The notes beneath the pieces were generated by a model. The model was not told the origin of the DNA, did no database searches, and saw only the letters and a list, made by a program, of their open reading frames with translations. Positions 1 to 7,412 of a DNA stretch of 21,607 nucleotides are shown here, piece after piece (within the stretch, counting starts at the first letter, position 1; each line of letters opens with the position of its first letter). The stretch spans positions 1 through 21,607 of the forward strand of contig JBGUWU010000017.1 of NCBI GenBank assembly GCA_045221575.1, in the 5' to 3' direction. A program made the translations under genes and the position numbers. The DNA is from Scybalousia_A sp045221575 (GTDB lineage: Bacteria; Bacteroidota; Bacteroidia; Bacteroidales; P3).

Positions 1-16
1 TTTGAAAAATTTTTAT

Positions 17-24
17 TAACTTTG
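17..24 (+). promoter_or_regulatory. Bacteroidota-type -7 box (TAACTTTG) with no gene directly behind it
   Basis: TAACTTTG matches the Bacteroidota -7 consensus TAnnTTTG exactly. The -33 element would lie before the window start and cannot be checked. No open reading frame of useful size follows. Instead a long hairpin starts about 14 nt downstream, so the box may drive a small RNA. TAnnTTTG can occur by chance in AT-rich DNA, which limits confidence. Confidence 0.4.
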
Positions 25-27
25 CAT

Positions 28-112
28 AAAATAATCGGTGGTTTTAAGTAAAGTTTTTGCAAAGACAATAATATTTACTTTAAACCACGACGAATAGCAA
101 AGACTGCTAAAT
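28..112 (+). ncRNA. candidate small RNA or structured leader: two tandem hairpins behind a promoter box
   Basis: Positions 38-52 pair with 74-88 in a 15-position stem with a single T-T mismatch (14 base pairs) and a 21-nt loop. A second hairpin follows at 95-99/105-109 (TAGCA/TGCTA, 5-nt loop). Both lie just downstream of a -7 box at 17-24. No protein can be read here. The 3' end is unclear: it could stop near 112 or continue to the terminator-like hairpin at 448-478. I do not recognise a known RNA family. It could also be a chance palindrome in AT-rich DNA or the tail of an upstream unit. Confidence 0.28.
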
Positions 113-138
113 AGTTCCCTTAAAAACTGTTTTCTATA

Positions 139-346
139 ACTTAGAATCACTGTATTATTTTTTGATTATAAGGCAAAAAGACTTGATTTTAGTACAAAAA
201 GATCAACTCTTCTCAGAAAAAGATCAACTCTTTTTTCACAAAGACTTGGTTTTTATAAACAAAAACGGCGTTTTCGTATTTAAAAAGCCCGTTTAAAGAA
301 CAAAGAATGCCTTATCTCCTTTTAGAAAAACTTGATTTCTAAGAGG
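139..346 (+). repeat. array of degenerate 21-nt phased repeats (copy 1)
   Basis: Related cores begin at 139, 160, 181, 202, 223, 244, 265 and 286, eight positions at exactly 21-nt spacing. The cores read ACTTAGAATC, TTTTGATTAT, ACTTGATTTT, ATCAACTCTT (twice), ACTTGGTTTT, ACGGCGTTTT and AGCCCGTTTA. From 175 on, most units are preceded by a run of 3-5 A, so the A-tracts are also in helical phase. A diverged unit with AAAAACTTGATTT sits in the hairpin at 318-346, about 2 nt out of phase. The units are too degenerate and too closely packed for a CRISPR array. Related units occur at 11058-11174 and 21560-21607. Function unknown. Confidence 0.75.
318..346. repeat. 11-bp-stem hairpin carrying a diverged repeat core
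   Basis: The arm at 318-328 (CCTTTTAGAAA) pairs with 336-346 (TTTCTAAGAGG) with one G-T wobble, around a 7-nt loop AACTTGA. The region 309-355 resembles, ungapped, the reverse complement of roughly 21499-21545: about 33 of 47 positions agree, including the shared start GCCTTATC and the central AAAAACTTG. It is therefore probably part of the same repeat element, not a private terminator. It is not followed by a clean T-tract on either strand. Confidence 0.5.
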
Positions 347-447
347 CGGTTGTTTGTTTGCTATTATTTATTACGACAATCTTTCATCTCATTTGCTTCC
401 CCTTATTTAAATTTTTAGAGAAACACCTTTTTTCTTTGATCTTGTGC

Positions 448-478
448 TTCACATTGTCTAAAAATGTGAATTTTATTT
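448..478 (+). terminator. terminator-like hairpin upstream of the first gene
   Basis: TTCACATT (448-455) pairs perfectly with AATGTGAA (463-470) around a 7-nt loop and is followed by TTTTATTT, which fits a weak intrinsic terminator on the + strand. It lies immediately before the promoter of the gene at 534, so it would isolate that gene from any transcript entering from positions 1-447. Confidence 0.4.
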
Positions 479-507
479 GGTAGATTATTCTTAAAAGTGT
501 AATTTTG
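476..507 (+). promoter_or_regulatory. promoter of the 534-8399 gene series
   Basis: A -33 element TTTG (476-479) and a -7 box TAATTTTG (500-507) are separated by 20 nt, the expected Bacteroidota arrangement. The ATG at 534 lies 26 nt past the -7 box, leaving a short 5' UTR. It is the best promoter I see for the + strand genes up to gpsA. Confidence 0.7.
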
Positions 508-533
508 CAAGATTAAATATAAATAATACATTT

Positions 534-1499
534 ATGAAAAAAGTAATACTTATTGCGATTCTTTGTGCTTTGTTCTCTAATACAAATGCACAAAACACAG
601 GAGTTCAATTCTCTAACAATGGTTTTGAACAATGGAATATGCTTTCTACACAACCACAAAGTTGGAACACGTTAGGATATATGGGATATAATCTTTGTGG
701 GATAGCAAAAAGCACTGAGCATGTTGAAGGTTCTTATTCTGTGCAGATAAAACCTCAACCTCTATCTCAGATTCTTGCTTCTATGCTTGGTGTTCCCCAA
801 TTTACAGTACCAGGATTTCTTACTAATGGAGAAGTAGACTTAATGTCGTTGCTATCTATCGCTGGTTCTATTTCAGATTACGAGAATTTGGAAATGAACG
901 ACTATATGTCTATTCTGCAAAGTTTGAAAGATGTTCTTTCAAATGGGCTTCGTATAAGTGATTTACCCGAAAGTATAAATGGATATTATAAGTTCTCTCC
1001 TGTAAGTAGTGATGATATATTCGTTATTGCTGCCTATACCTTAGGAGAGGTAGGAGATAGCATGGCGGTAACAGGTGGTGGTGTCTTTTATGCTAACGAG
1101 CAAACAGATGGATTTGAAAACTTTTCTATATCAATGAATTATTTGAATTCAAACAGTGTTGATGAGTTGTTTTTGGTTGCTTTTGTTGCAAATATGAATA
1201 CAGATGCGACAGAGTTCGGCTCTGTGAAATTAGATAACATAACTATTGATTACTCTCCTGTCTCTTCTTGTTCTACAATAACTACTAATGACAATTTGTT
1301 TGCTTATCCCGTACCAACGAACAACAACAGTTTTAGCATAAACACTACAACAAACGAGAATATACAGATATTTGACCTTATGGGAAGAAAGGTTAAAGAG
1401 ATAACAAACTACACTCCTAATACTCCTATCTATATGGAGAACAAAGGAACCTACATAGTTAAGATTGCTGACAAGAATTTGAAAGTTATCGTTGAATAA
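534..1499 (+). CDS. secreted protein with T9SS type A sorting domain
   Basis: The 321-residue product starts with a signal peptide (residues 1-19, ending TNA before Q20). It ends with a C-terminal domain from about 249 to 321 that has the features of the type IX secretion sorting domain: AYPVP, then an IFDLMGRKVKEI strand and a GTYIVKI strand. The middle part has FE-x-W and PQSW near its start and a GSVKLDNITIDY strand near its end, the pattern of a jelly-roll carbohydrate-binding-like module of Bacteroidota surface proteins; this is inference and no catalytic motif is visible. The protein should be exported to the periplasm by Sec, then moved across the outer membrane by T9SS and anchored or released. 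The stop codon overlaps the ATG of the next gene by one base (TAATG), so the two are probably translationally coupled. Confidence 0.8.
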   Translation: MKKVILIAILCALFSNTNAQNTGVQFSNNGFEQWNMLSTQPQSWNTLGYMGYNLCGIAKSTEHVEGSYSVQIKPQPLSQILASMLGVPQFTVPGFLTNGEVDLMSLLSIAGSISDYENLEMNDYMSILQSLKDVLSNGLRISDLPESINGYYKFSPVSSDDIFVIAAYTLGEVGDSMAVTGGGVFYANEQTDGFENFSISMNYLNSNSVDELFLVAFVANMNTDATEFGSVKLDNITIDYSPVSSCSTITTNDNLFAYPVPTNNNSFSINTTTNENIQIFDLMGRKVKEITNYTPNTPIYMENKGTYIVKIADKNLKVIVE

Positions 1500-2011
1500 T
1501 GTCTAAAATAGCAAGATATATTTTCATTGCTTTGTTGAGTTGTGTTTTACTTTCTTCGTGTAAAGGTGGTTATTCTTTTACAGGTGCAAGTATAAATGCA
1601 GATACTAAGACTTTTAAAGTAGATATGTTTCTTAACCGTGCAAGTATTGTACAGCCTATCTTAGCATCGGAACTCACTTACGCATTGATAAACAAGATAC
1701 GCTCAGGTACTAACTTGCAGGAAGTAGAAGATGATGCTGATGCTTTCTTTTCTGGAACAATAACTAACTATTATGTTTCTCCTGTTGCCATATCTTCCAA
1801 TGACCAAGCAGCAAAGAACAGATTGACAATAACTATTAGGGTAACTTATCACAATAAACAAGACAGTAAATCTGATTTTGTAACTACTTTTTCGCGTTAC
1901 AAAGAATATGATGCTTCTCTTGCACTCTCAAATGTTGAAGAAGAATTGATAAGAGAAATTAATGAAGAATTGGTAGATGACATTTTCACTAAAGCATTTG
2001 TTAATTGGTAG
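1499..2011 (+). CDS. lptE: LptE-like lipoprotein (LPS assembly)
   Basis: The 170-residue product has a lipoprotein signal with lipobox LSSC and Cys21 as the lipidated residue. The following GYSFTGASI, the VDMFLNRASIVQP segment and AAKNRLTITIRVTYHNKQDSKSDFVTTFSRY match the Bacteroidota LptE family. In that family the lipoprotein plugs and assists the LptD translocon that puts lipopolysaccharide into the outer leaflet. LptD is not in the window. The start overlaps the upstream stop by one base. The 3' end overlaps the next gene by 35 bp, which suggests tight co-expression. Size is normal for the family. The assignment rests on motif recall, not on a search. Confidence 0.8.
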   Translation: MSKIARYIFIALLSCVLLSSCKGGYSFTGASINADTKTFKVDMFLNRASIVQPILASELTYALINKIRSGTNLQEVEDDADAFFSGTITNYYVSPVAISSNDQAAKNRLTITIRVTYHNKQDSKSDFVTTFSRYKEYDASLALSNVEEELIREINEELVDDIFTKAFVNW

Positions 2012-5000
2012 CAGAGAAAAGCATTTATTGCTTTTTAGGTATAGACGTATTATAACAAACAACAAAGGTTACAAACGTGCAGTAAATATTATTGGGTGGT
2101 CTTTGTTTGTTTTGTCTTCCATTTTATATCTTCTTACTCTTTATCCTACCGTTGCTTTTTGGGACTCTGGTGAGTTTATTTTCTCTGCTTATGGTTTGCA
2201 AACTTCTCATGAACCTGGCGCTCCTTTATATCAACTTGTAGCAAGGATACTCGCTTTGTTTTCCTTTGGTAATGAGCAGCTTGTTGCTCCTTTAGTTAAT
2301 TCGCTTTCTGCTTTTGCCTCCGGGCTTAGCGTAATGCTTTTGTTTAGGATATTTTTATATCTGTTCAACAAATATAGTGAGAAATATGTCGGTAATATTT
2401 TTGCTGCTTTTATAGCTTCTTCTATCTTTGCTTTGACAGATAGTTTTTGGACTTCTTCCACTGAGGCAGAAGTTTATACTTTTTCTTTTCTTTTCACATC
2501 TCTTTGTCTATGGATAATACTACGCTGGGAAGAGAACCCAAGTGAGAAATATATCGTTTTGCTATGTTTTCTTTTGGGTTTGTCCTATTGCATTCACCCT
2601 TTAACACTCCTTATTATTCCTGCTATAGTGCTGATTATCTATTTTCACTACAAGAGAATATCTTTCAAGAGTCTGTTTTGGGTATGTATTATATCCGTCA
2701 TCAGTTTGTTAGTTTTTGCTAATGCTTTCACTGCTGTGCTATGGATAATAAAATATTTGGGAGTATGGTTGTTTTTCTTTATCTTTGTGTTGCTATGTGC
2801 TGGACTTCTTTTCTTAGCAAATAAAAAAAACAAACCTCTGCTAAATACTGTCGTTTTTTGTGCTGTTTTCTTTCTTTTAGGGTCAAGTGTTTATCTTGTA
2901 ACTCTTATTCGTGGCTCACAAAGTCTGCCTATGAACGAATATGGTGTAAAGAATGCACAAGAATTGAAAACATATGTTGGACGCAAAGCTTATATAGAAG
3001 CACCTATCTTTTATGGGCCATATTATACTGCTCTACCTCCAAAAGATTTTGAAATAAAAGATGGTCATCTTGTTCCTGTTTTTGACAAAGAACTCTGCAC
3101 TTTCTTCCCTCGTATGTGGAATTATACTTCGGCATCTAATGAAGATGGTTACATCTCTTGGGTAGGGCAACCTGAAAACACCATAACGATAGATGGATTA
3201 GAAAGAGAAAAACCTTCTTTTAAACAAAATCTTACTTTTTTTCTCAACTATCAAACCTATTATATGTATTTCCGTTACCTATTGCAGAATTTTGTTGGCA
3301 AAGTTAATGATATACAAGGCTATGGGGATATATCTAATGGAGGTTGGCAGACTGGTTATTTCCATATTGATAAACTTATAGGAGTAGATGAAGGAAGAAT
3401 ACCTTCAATATACAAAAATAAGGGCAAGAATAGGTATTTTGCAATACCTTTGATTTTATGTTTGTTCGGGATTTTCTATCATATAGGCAAAGATGCCAAA
3501 CGTTTTCTTTTTGTTTTGGCTATATTTGTGATGTATTCTTTGGCTATAATCATCTTTCTAAATAATGCAGCCTACGAACCAAGAGAAAGAGATTATATTT
3601 ACTTACCTTCTTTTATGGCTGTGAGTATATGGATAGGTATAGGCATTTTAGGTATATCTCAAATCATTGCTAATATTCTTAGAATTAAAAAACCAAGATA
3701 TATACTTCCTATCTTTATTATTGTTCCTGTGTGGGTAGGCATTCAAAACTTCAATGATCATAATCACCATCACCAATATACTGCCTATAATTTTGCTTAC
3801 TCGTTGTTGAACTCTTGTGATAAAGATGCTATTCTTTTTGTTGATGGAGACAATGACACATATCCGTTATGGTATCTGCAGAATGTGGAACATATTAGGC
3901 AAGATGTGAGGGTTATAAATCGCTCCTTACTTAACAATCCTTACACCATTTCACAACTAAAACAATCTTTCCCCGAAAATCCTGCTCTTAAACTTCTTAT
4001 AACAGAAAAAGACTACAAAGATGGAACGATGGACGAAGTTCAAATAACTCCTTCTTTTGATACTTTATACCTTAAAGATGCTCTAATTTCTTTATATAAA
4101 AATAAAGGCATAAACAAGAAATTAAAAGATTGCATAAAAGAACTGCATACTAACAAGTTCTTTATTCCGAGAGGAAAAGAAAGAATAGAGGTGGTTTTAG
4201 ATAATGCTGTACTTTCTAAGAGTGATGTAGTTATCTTGGATATTTTGGCAAGCAATCCTCAAAGACCTATATATTTTTCTTCGTGGAGTAATGAAAACTT
4301 TCTCGGCTTAGATGATTATCTAAGTTTAGAGGGTTTTGCTTATAAGTTAGAAGACAAAAAGATTGAAAGTCCAGCAGAGATAGTTGTACAAAAGGCTGGA
4401 TATATTAATAGTGAGAAGATGTATCATAATATTATGCATAATTTTTCTTTCAAGCATTTTAATAAAGATATTTATTTTAACGAAACAGAAAGGAATATGG
4501 TATTGTATTATGCTCAAACGATGTCAGCCTTAGCCTATAAGTTATTGCAGGAAGGAGAAGAGGACAAGGCTCTTTGTGTAGTTAATAAGATAGTAGAGGA
4601 GTTACCATATAATATTCATGATTACCATTTGGTATTAGGAGATATAGCGGTTATATATTCTGTATTAGGACAGGAAGACAAAGCACAAGAACTAATGAGT
4701 TGGAGTTTAAAAGAATTTAAAAAATATATCAACAAATATTCTGTAGGTTCTATGCGTTTGCAGTCGCAACAACGTTTGGAGGCACAAAGACAGATAAGCT
4801 ATTATATGAATCTCTGTCTTTTGGCAGAAGATTGGGGAGAAGAAAATATGCGTATGCAATTGTCTGAATGTTTTTTCTCGGTTATCCGTCCTTATTTGGA
4901 GATAACATATAGACAGAAAAAGATGATGCTTTTAGATAGTGATTATTATGAACAAGAGATAAACCAATTAGATGATCTTATTGCTCAAATTTTTGCTATT

Positions 5001-5039
5001 GCCCAGCATTATGAAGAAGAACTACCTGCTGAGAGTTAA
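1977..5039 (+). CDS. DUF2723 polytopic membrane protein, probable glycosyltransferase
   Basis: A 1020-residue protein. About ten or more hydrophobic segments fill residues 37-310 and 487-590, followed by a soluble C-terminal region. Family landmarks are the WDSGEF motif (62-67) followed by a glycine/proline-rich HEPGAPLYQL, EPRERDY (534-540) and VDGDNDTYPLWYLQ (622-635). DUF2723 proteins resemble protein O-mannosyltransferases and are thought to move sugars from a lipid donor at the membrane; acidic residues of the WDSGEF loop would be the candidate catalytic ones. The acceptor is unknown. The ATG lies inside lptE (35 bp overlap). No other ATG lies in frame before the first membrane segment at about residue 37, so the start could instead be a TTG nearby. 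The region after about 860 looks helical and TPR-like. Confidence 0.8.
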   Translation: MTFSLKHLLIGSREKHLLLFRYRRIITNNKGYKRAVNIIGWSLFVLSSILYLLTLYPTVAFWDSGEFIFSAYGLQTSHEPGAPLYQLVARILALFSFGNEQLVAPLVNSLSAFASGLSVMLLFRIFLYLFNKYSEKYVGNIFAAFIASSIFALTDSFWTSSTEAEVYTFSFLFTSLCLWIILRWEENPSEKYIVLLCFLLGLSYCIHPLTLLIIPAIVLIIYFHYKRISFKSLFWVCIISVISLLVFANAFTAVLWIIKYLGVWLFFFIFVLLCAGLLFLANKKNKPLLNTVVFCAVFFLLGSSVYLVTLIRGSQSLPMNEYGVKNAQELKTYVGRKAYIEAPIFYGPYYTALPPKDFEIKDGHLVPVFDKELCTFFPRMWNYTSASNEDGYISWVGQPENTITIDGLEREKPSFKQNLTFFLNYQTYYMYFRYLLQNFVGKVNDIQGYGDISNGGWQTGYFHIDKLIGVDEGRIPSIYKNKGKNRYFAIPLILCLFGIFYHIGKDAKRFLFVLAIFVMYSLAIIIFLNNAAYEPRERDYIYLPSFMAVSIWIGIGILGISQIIANILRIKKPRYILPIFIIVPVWVGIQNFNDHNHHHQYTAYNFAYSLLNSCDKDAILFVDGDNDTYPLWYLQNVEHIRQDVRVINRSLLNNPYTISQLKQSFPENPALKLLITEKDYKDGTMDEVQITPSFDTLYLKDALISLYKNKGINKKLKDCIKELHTNKFFIPRGKERIEVVLDNAVLSKSDVVILDILASNPQRPIYFSSWSNENFLGLDDYLSLEGFAYKLEDKKIESPAEIVVQKAGYINSEKMYHNIMHNFSFKHFNKDIYFNETERNMVLYYAQTMSALAYKLLQEGEEDKALCVVNKIVEELPYNIHDYHLVLGDIAVIYSVLGQEDKAQELMSWSLKEFKKYINKYSVGSMRLQSQQRLEAQRQISYYMNLCLLAEDWGEENMRMQLSECFFSVIRPYLEITYRQKKMMLLDSDYYEQEINQLDDLIAQIFAIAQHYEEELPAES

Positions 5040-5090
5040 AAGATTTACTGATTTTGAATAATACACAAGTAAATTTTACGTTAATTTGTT

Positions 5091-5750
5091 ATGAAACGTT
5101 TTTATACAATACTTATATTGCTTTTTGCTTTTCTTTTCGCTTCTGCACAAACAGAGATAAAGAATGGTGTTGTTGTGGATCATGGTGCTGAAAAGATAAT
5201 AAAACAAACTGTAAGCAAACTAAAAAAAGATACTCCTCTGTCTTTTTCTGTAGATTATGATATCTCCAACGGAAGTAAGACAACGGAAAAAGGCAAAGCT
5301 TCGTTTCTCTCTTCAAACGATAAGTATAGGGTTATCTCTAATGCTTTTGAAGATTATTGTGATGGTAAAACATTATGGCATTATGATAAAAAAAGCAATG
5401 AGGTAGAGATTACAGAAGTGGAAGATGGAAAATCTCTATTTAATTTTGTGAAGATAATAGATACTTATACAAAATCTTTTCGTCCTAAGCTTATAAGAAA
5501 AGATTACTTGGGCAAAACACAAGTAAATATCATTGACCTTACTCCTCAAAAACGTTCTTCTATAACTAAGGTGCGTTTGTGGATAGCAACAAGTTCTAAT
5601 ATAATAGTAAAAATGCAAGTAAATATAAACGATGGTAGTAAAAATACTTACTCATTTTCTAATTATAAATCAAAAGTAACAACAAATAACTCGGATTTTA
5701 CTTTTCCTAAGACAAAGTATCCAAAAGTAAAACAAGTTGATTTAAGATAA
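5091..5750 (+). CDS. LolA-like outer-membrane lipoprotein carrier protein
   Basis: The 219-residue product has a signal peptide (1-19, ending ASA before Q20) and no lipobox cysteine. The rest fits the LolA fold of Bacteroidota: an amphipathic stretch IIKQTVSKLKKDTPLSFSV, short beta strands with GKASFLSSNDKYRVIS, then CDGKTLWHYDKKSNEVEI and IDLTPQKRSSITKVRLWI. LolA carries lipoproteins through the periplasm from LolCDE to the outer membrane. In this phylum a LolB is usually absent, so the acceptor is unclear. The gene sits 51 bp after the DUF2723 gene and 23 bp before the metallopeptidase. Its presence with a LptE-like lipoprotein suggests a run of envelope transport functions. Conservation in this family is low, so the call is from overall pattern. 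Confidence 0.75.
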   Translation: MKRFYTILILLFAFLFASAQTEIKNGVVVDHGAEKIIKQTVSKLKKDTPLSFSVDYDISNGSKTTEKGKASFLSSNDKYRVISNAFEDYCDGKTLWHYDKKSNEVEITEVEDGKSLFNFVKIIDTYTKSFRPKLIRKDYLGKTQVNIIDLTPQKRSSITKVRLWIATSSNIIVKMQVNINDGSKNTYSFSNYKSKVTTNNSDFTFPKTKYPKVKQVDLR

Positions 5751-5773
5751 TAACAACTAAAAAATAATAAGAT

Positions 5774-7390
5774 ATGAAGAAACTAATTGTATTAAGTTTA
5801 GGATTGCTTGTTTGTTTATGCTCTCAAGCACAAAAAGACAAAAAAATGACAACAGAAGACAAAGTAAATCAATATGCAAAGGTAAAACTAACAACAGACC
5901 TTTCTCATCTTTCAGCCAATGAGCAAAAGATGGTTGGCTTGTTTATTGATATTGCTGAGATAATGGACGATATTTATTGGCAACAAGCCTATGGTAATAA
6001 ACAAGAGATACTAAGACTCAAAGATCAATGGGAAAGAGAGTTTGCCTTAATCAACTATGGTCCTTGGGATAGAATGAAAGATTGGGAACCTTTTATAAAT
6101 GGAGCAAAGAAAAAACTTCCTGGCGTTAATTTCTACCCAGAAGATATAACCAAAGAAGAGTTTAACGCTTTGAAAGACCAAAACAAGAACTCTCAGTACA
6201 CAGTTATCCGCAGAAATAAGCAAGGCAAACTTGTTGTAAAAGGTTATTATGATGAATACAAAGGTAAGATAGATAAAGCCATTGCTTTAATGGAAGAAGC
6301 TCTTATTTATTGTGATAATCAAGCAATGAGAAACTACCTTGTAAAAAGAATCAAAGCTTTACGCACTAATGATTATTTTGAATCAGATATGGCTTGGATG
6401 GATATGAAAGACTCTAATTTGGATTTTGTTGTTGGTCCAATAGAGAACTATGATGATGAATTGTTTGGTTTAAAAACTTCTTTTGAAGCCTTTGTTTTGG
6501 TAAAAGATCCTGTTTGGAGTAAATCTTTAGCTAAGTATATAAAGCTTTTACCTGATCTACAAAAAGGATTGCCTTGCGATGAGAAATTCAAAAAAGAAGT
6601 ACCTGGAACGGAGTCTGACTTAAATGTTTATGATGTTTTGTATTATGGAGGAGATTGCAACGCTGCAGGAAAAACAATAGCTATTAATCTTCCTAATGAT
6701 GAAAAGGTTCAATTGGCAAAAGGTTCAAGACGTTTGCAATTAAAGAACGCTATGAAAGCAAAGTTTGACGCTATCGTTGTTCCTATTGCAGAACAAGTAA
6801 TGAATCCAGAACAATTGAAACTTATAAACTTTGAAGCTTTCTTCTCTGACGTAATGTTTCATGAAGTTGCTCATGGTTTAGGAATAAAGAACACTATAAC
6901 AGGCAAAGGTCCTTGTCGTCAAGCTCTACAAGGAGAATATTCTGCCTACGAAGAAGCAAAAGCTGATGTGCTTGGATTATATATGGTTAATGAACTTATA
7001 AAAAGAGGAGAAGTTAAAGGTTTAACAGAAGAACAATGCATTGCTACTTTTGTTGCTGGTTTGTTCCGTTCTATTCGTTTCGGTTCTACAGAAGCTCACG
7101 GAAGAGCAAATCTTATGTGTTATAACTATTTCCTAAAAGCCGGTGCTTTCAAAAGAGACAAGAAAGGTATCTATACTATAGACTTTGTCAAAGCTAAGAA
7201 AGCTATTGAAGGATGGAGTGCATTGCTTTTGGAAACAGAAGGAATGGGAGATTATGATAAAGCCGCTGAGTATTCAAAGAAAAATGCTGTCATCGGAAAA
7301 GACCTTCAAAAAGATTTAGATAAAATAAATTCAAAAGGTATTCCTGTTGATGTAGTATTTGAACAAGGAAGAAAGGTTTTAGGCCTTTAA
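5774..7390 (+). CDS. M49-family-like zinc metallopeptidase (dipeptidyl-peptidase III-like), exported
   Basis: The 538-residue product starts with a signal peptide-like stretch ending CSQAQ (about residue 20). Zinc site residues are visible: HEVAH (363-367) supplies two histidines and the general base Glu364, and EEAKAD (393-398) supplies the third ligand. The segment GPIENYDDELFGLKTSFEAF (221-240) resembles the conserved M49 signature upstream of the active site. Classical DPP III enzymes carry the longer HEXXGH; here the motif is the five-residue HEXXH. DPP III removes dipeptides from peptide N-termini; the substrate here is unknown. Some relatives are annotated as 'dihydrofolate reductase', which nothing in this sequence supports. 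It lies between the LolA-like gene and gpsA with gaps of 23 and 22 bp. Confidence 0.75.
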   Translation: MKKLIVLSLGLLVCLCSQAQKDKKMTTEDKVNQYAKVKLTTDLSHLSANEQKMVGLFIDIAEIMDDIYWQQAYGNKQEILRLKDQWEREFALINYGPWDRMKDWEPFINGAKKKLPGVNFYPEDITKEEFNALKDQNKNSQYTVIRRNKQGKLVVKGYYDEYKGKIDKAIALMEEALIYCDNQAMRNYLVKRIKALRTNDYFESDMAWMDMKDSNLDFVVGPIENYDDELFGLKTSFEAFVLVKDPVWSKSLAKYIKLLPDLQKGLPCDEKFKKEVPGTESDLNVYDVLYYGGDCNAAGKTIAINLPNDEKVQLAKGSRRLQLKNAMKAKFDAIVVPIAEQVMNPEQLKLINFEAFFSDVMFHEVAHGLGIKNTITGKGPCRQALQGEYSAYEEAKADVLGLYMVNELIKRGEVKGLTEEQCIATFVAGLFRSIRFGSTEAHGRANLMCYNYFLKAGAFKRDKKGIYTIDFVKAKKAIEGWSALLLETEGMGDYDKAAEYSKKNAVIGKDLQKDLDKINSKGIPVDVVFEQGRKVLGL

Positions 7391-7412
7391 TTGAGAACTA
7401 AAAAACAAGTTA

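Noticed and set aside
1..16. TTTG at 1-4 as -33 partner of the -7 box at 17-24
   Set aside because: The spacing is only 12 nt, while about 19-21 nt is expected; the true -33 would lie before the window.
175..260. Reverse-strand reading of the first array gives a heptapeptide-like pattern (RVDLF twice, KSSLF, KPSLC)
   Set aside because: A 21-nt period automatically gives seven-residue repeats. There is no start codon and the frame is closed within about 30 codons, and the second array has several in-frame stops, so a coding role is unlikely.
175..346. CRISPR array
   Set aside because: Units are only 21 nt in total with no distinct constant repeat and variable spacer, they are degenerate, and no cas gene is present.
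2231..2461. Short open frames on the opposite strand of the DUF2723 gene, and similar frames over other genes
   Set aside because: They lie wholly inside well-supported genes, lack family features and promoters, and are expected by-products of biased codon use.
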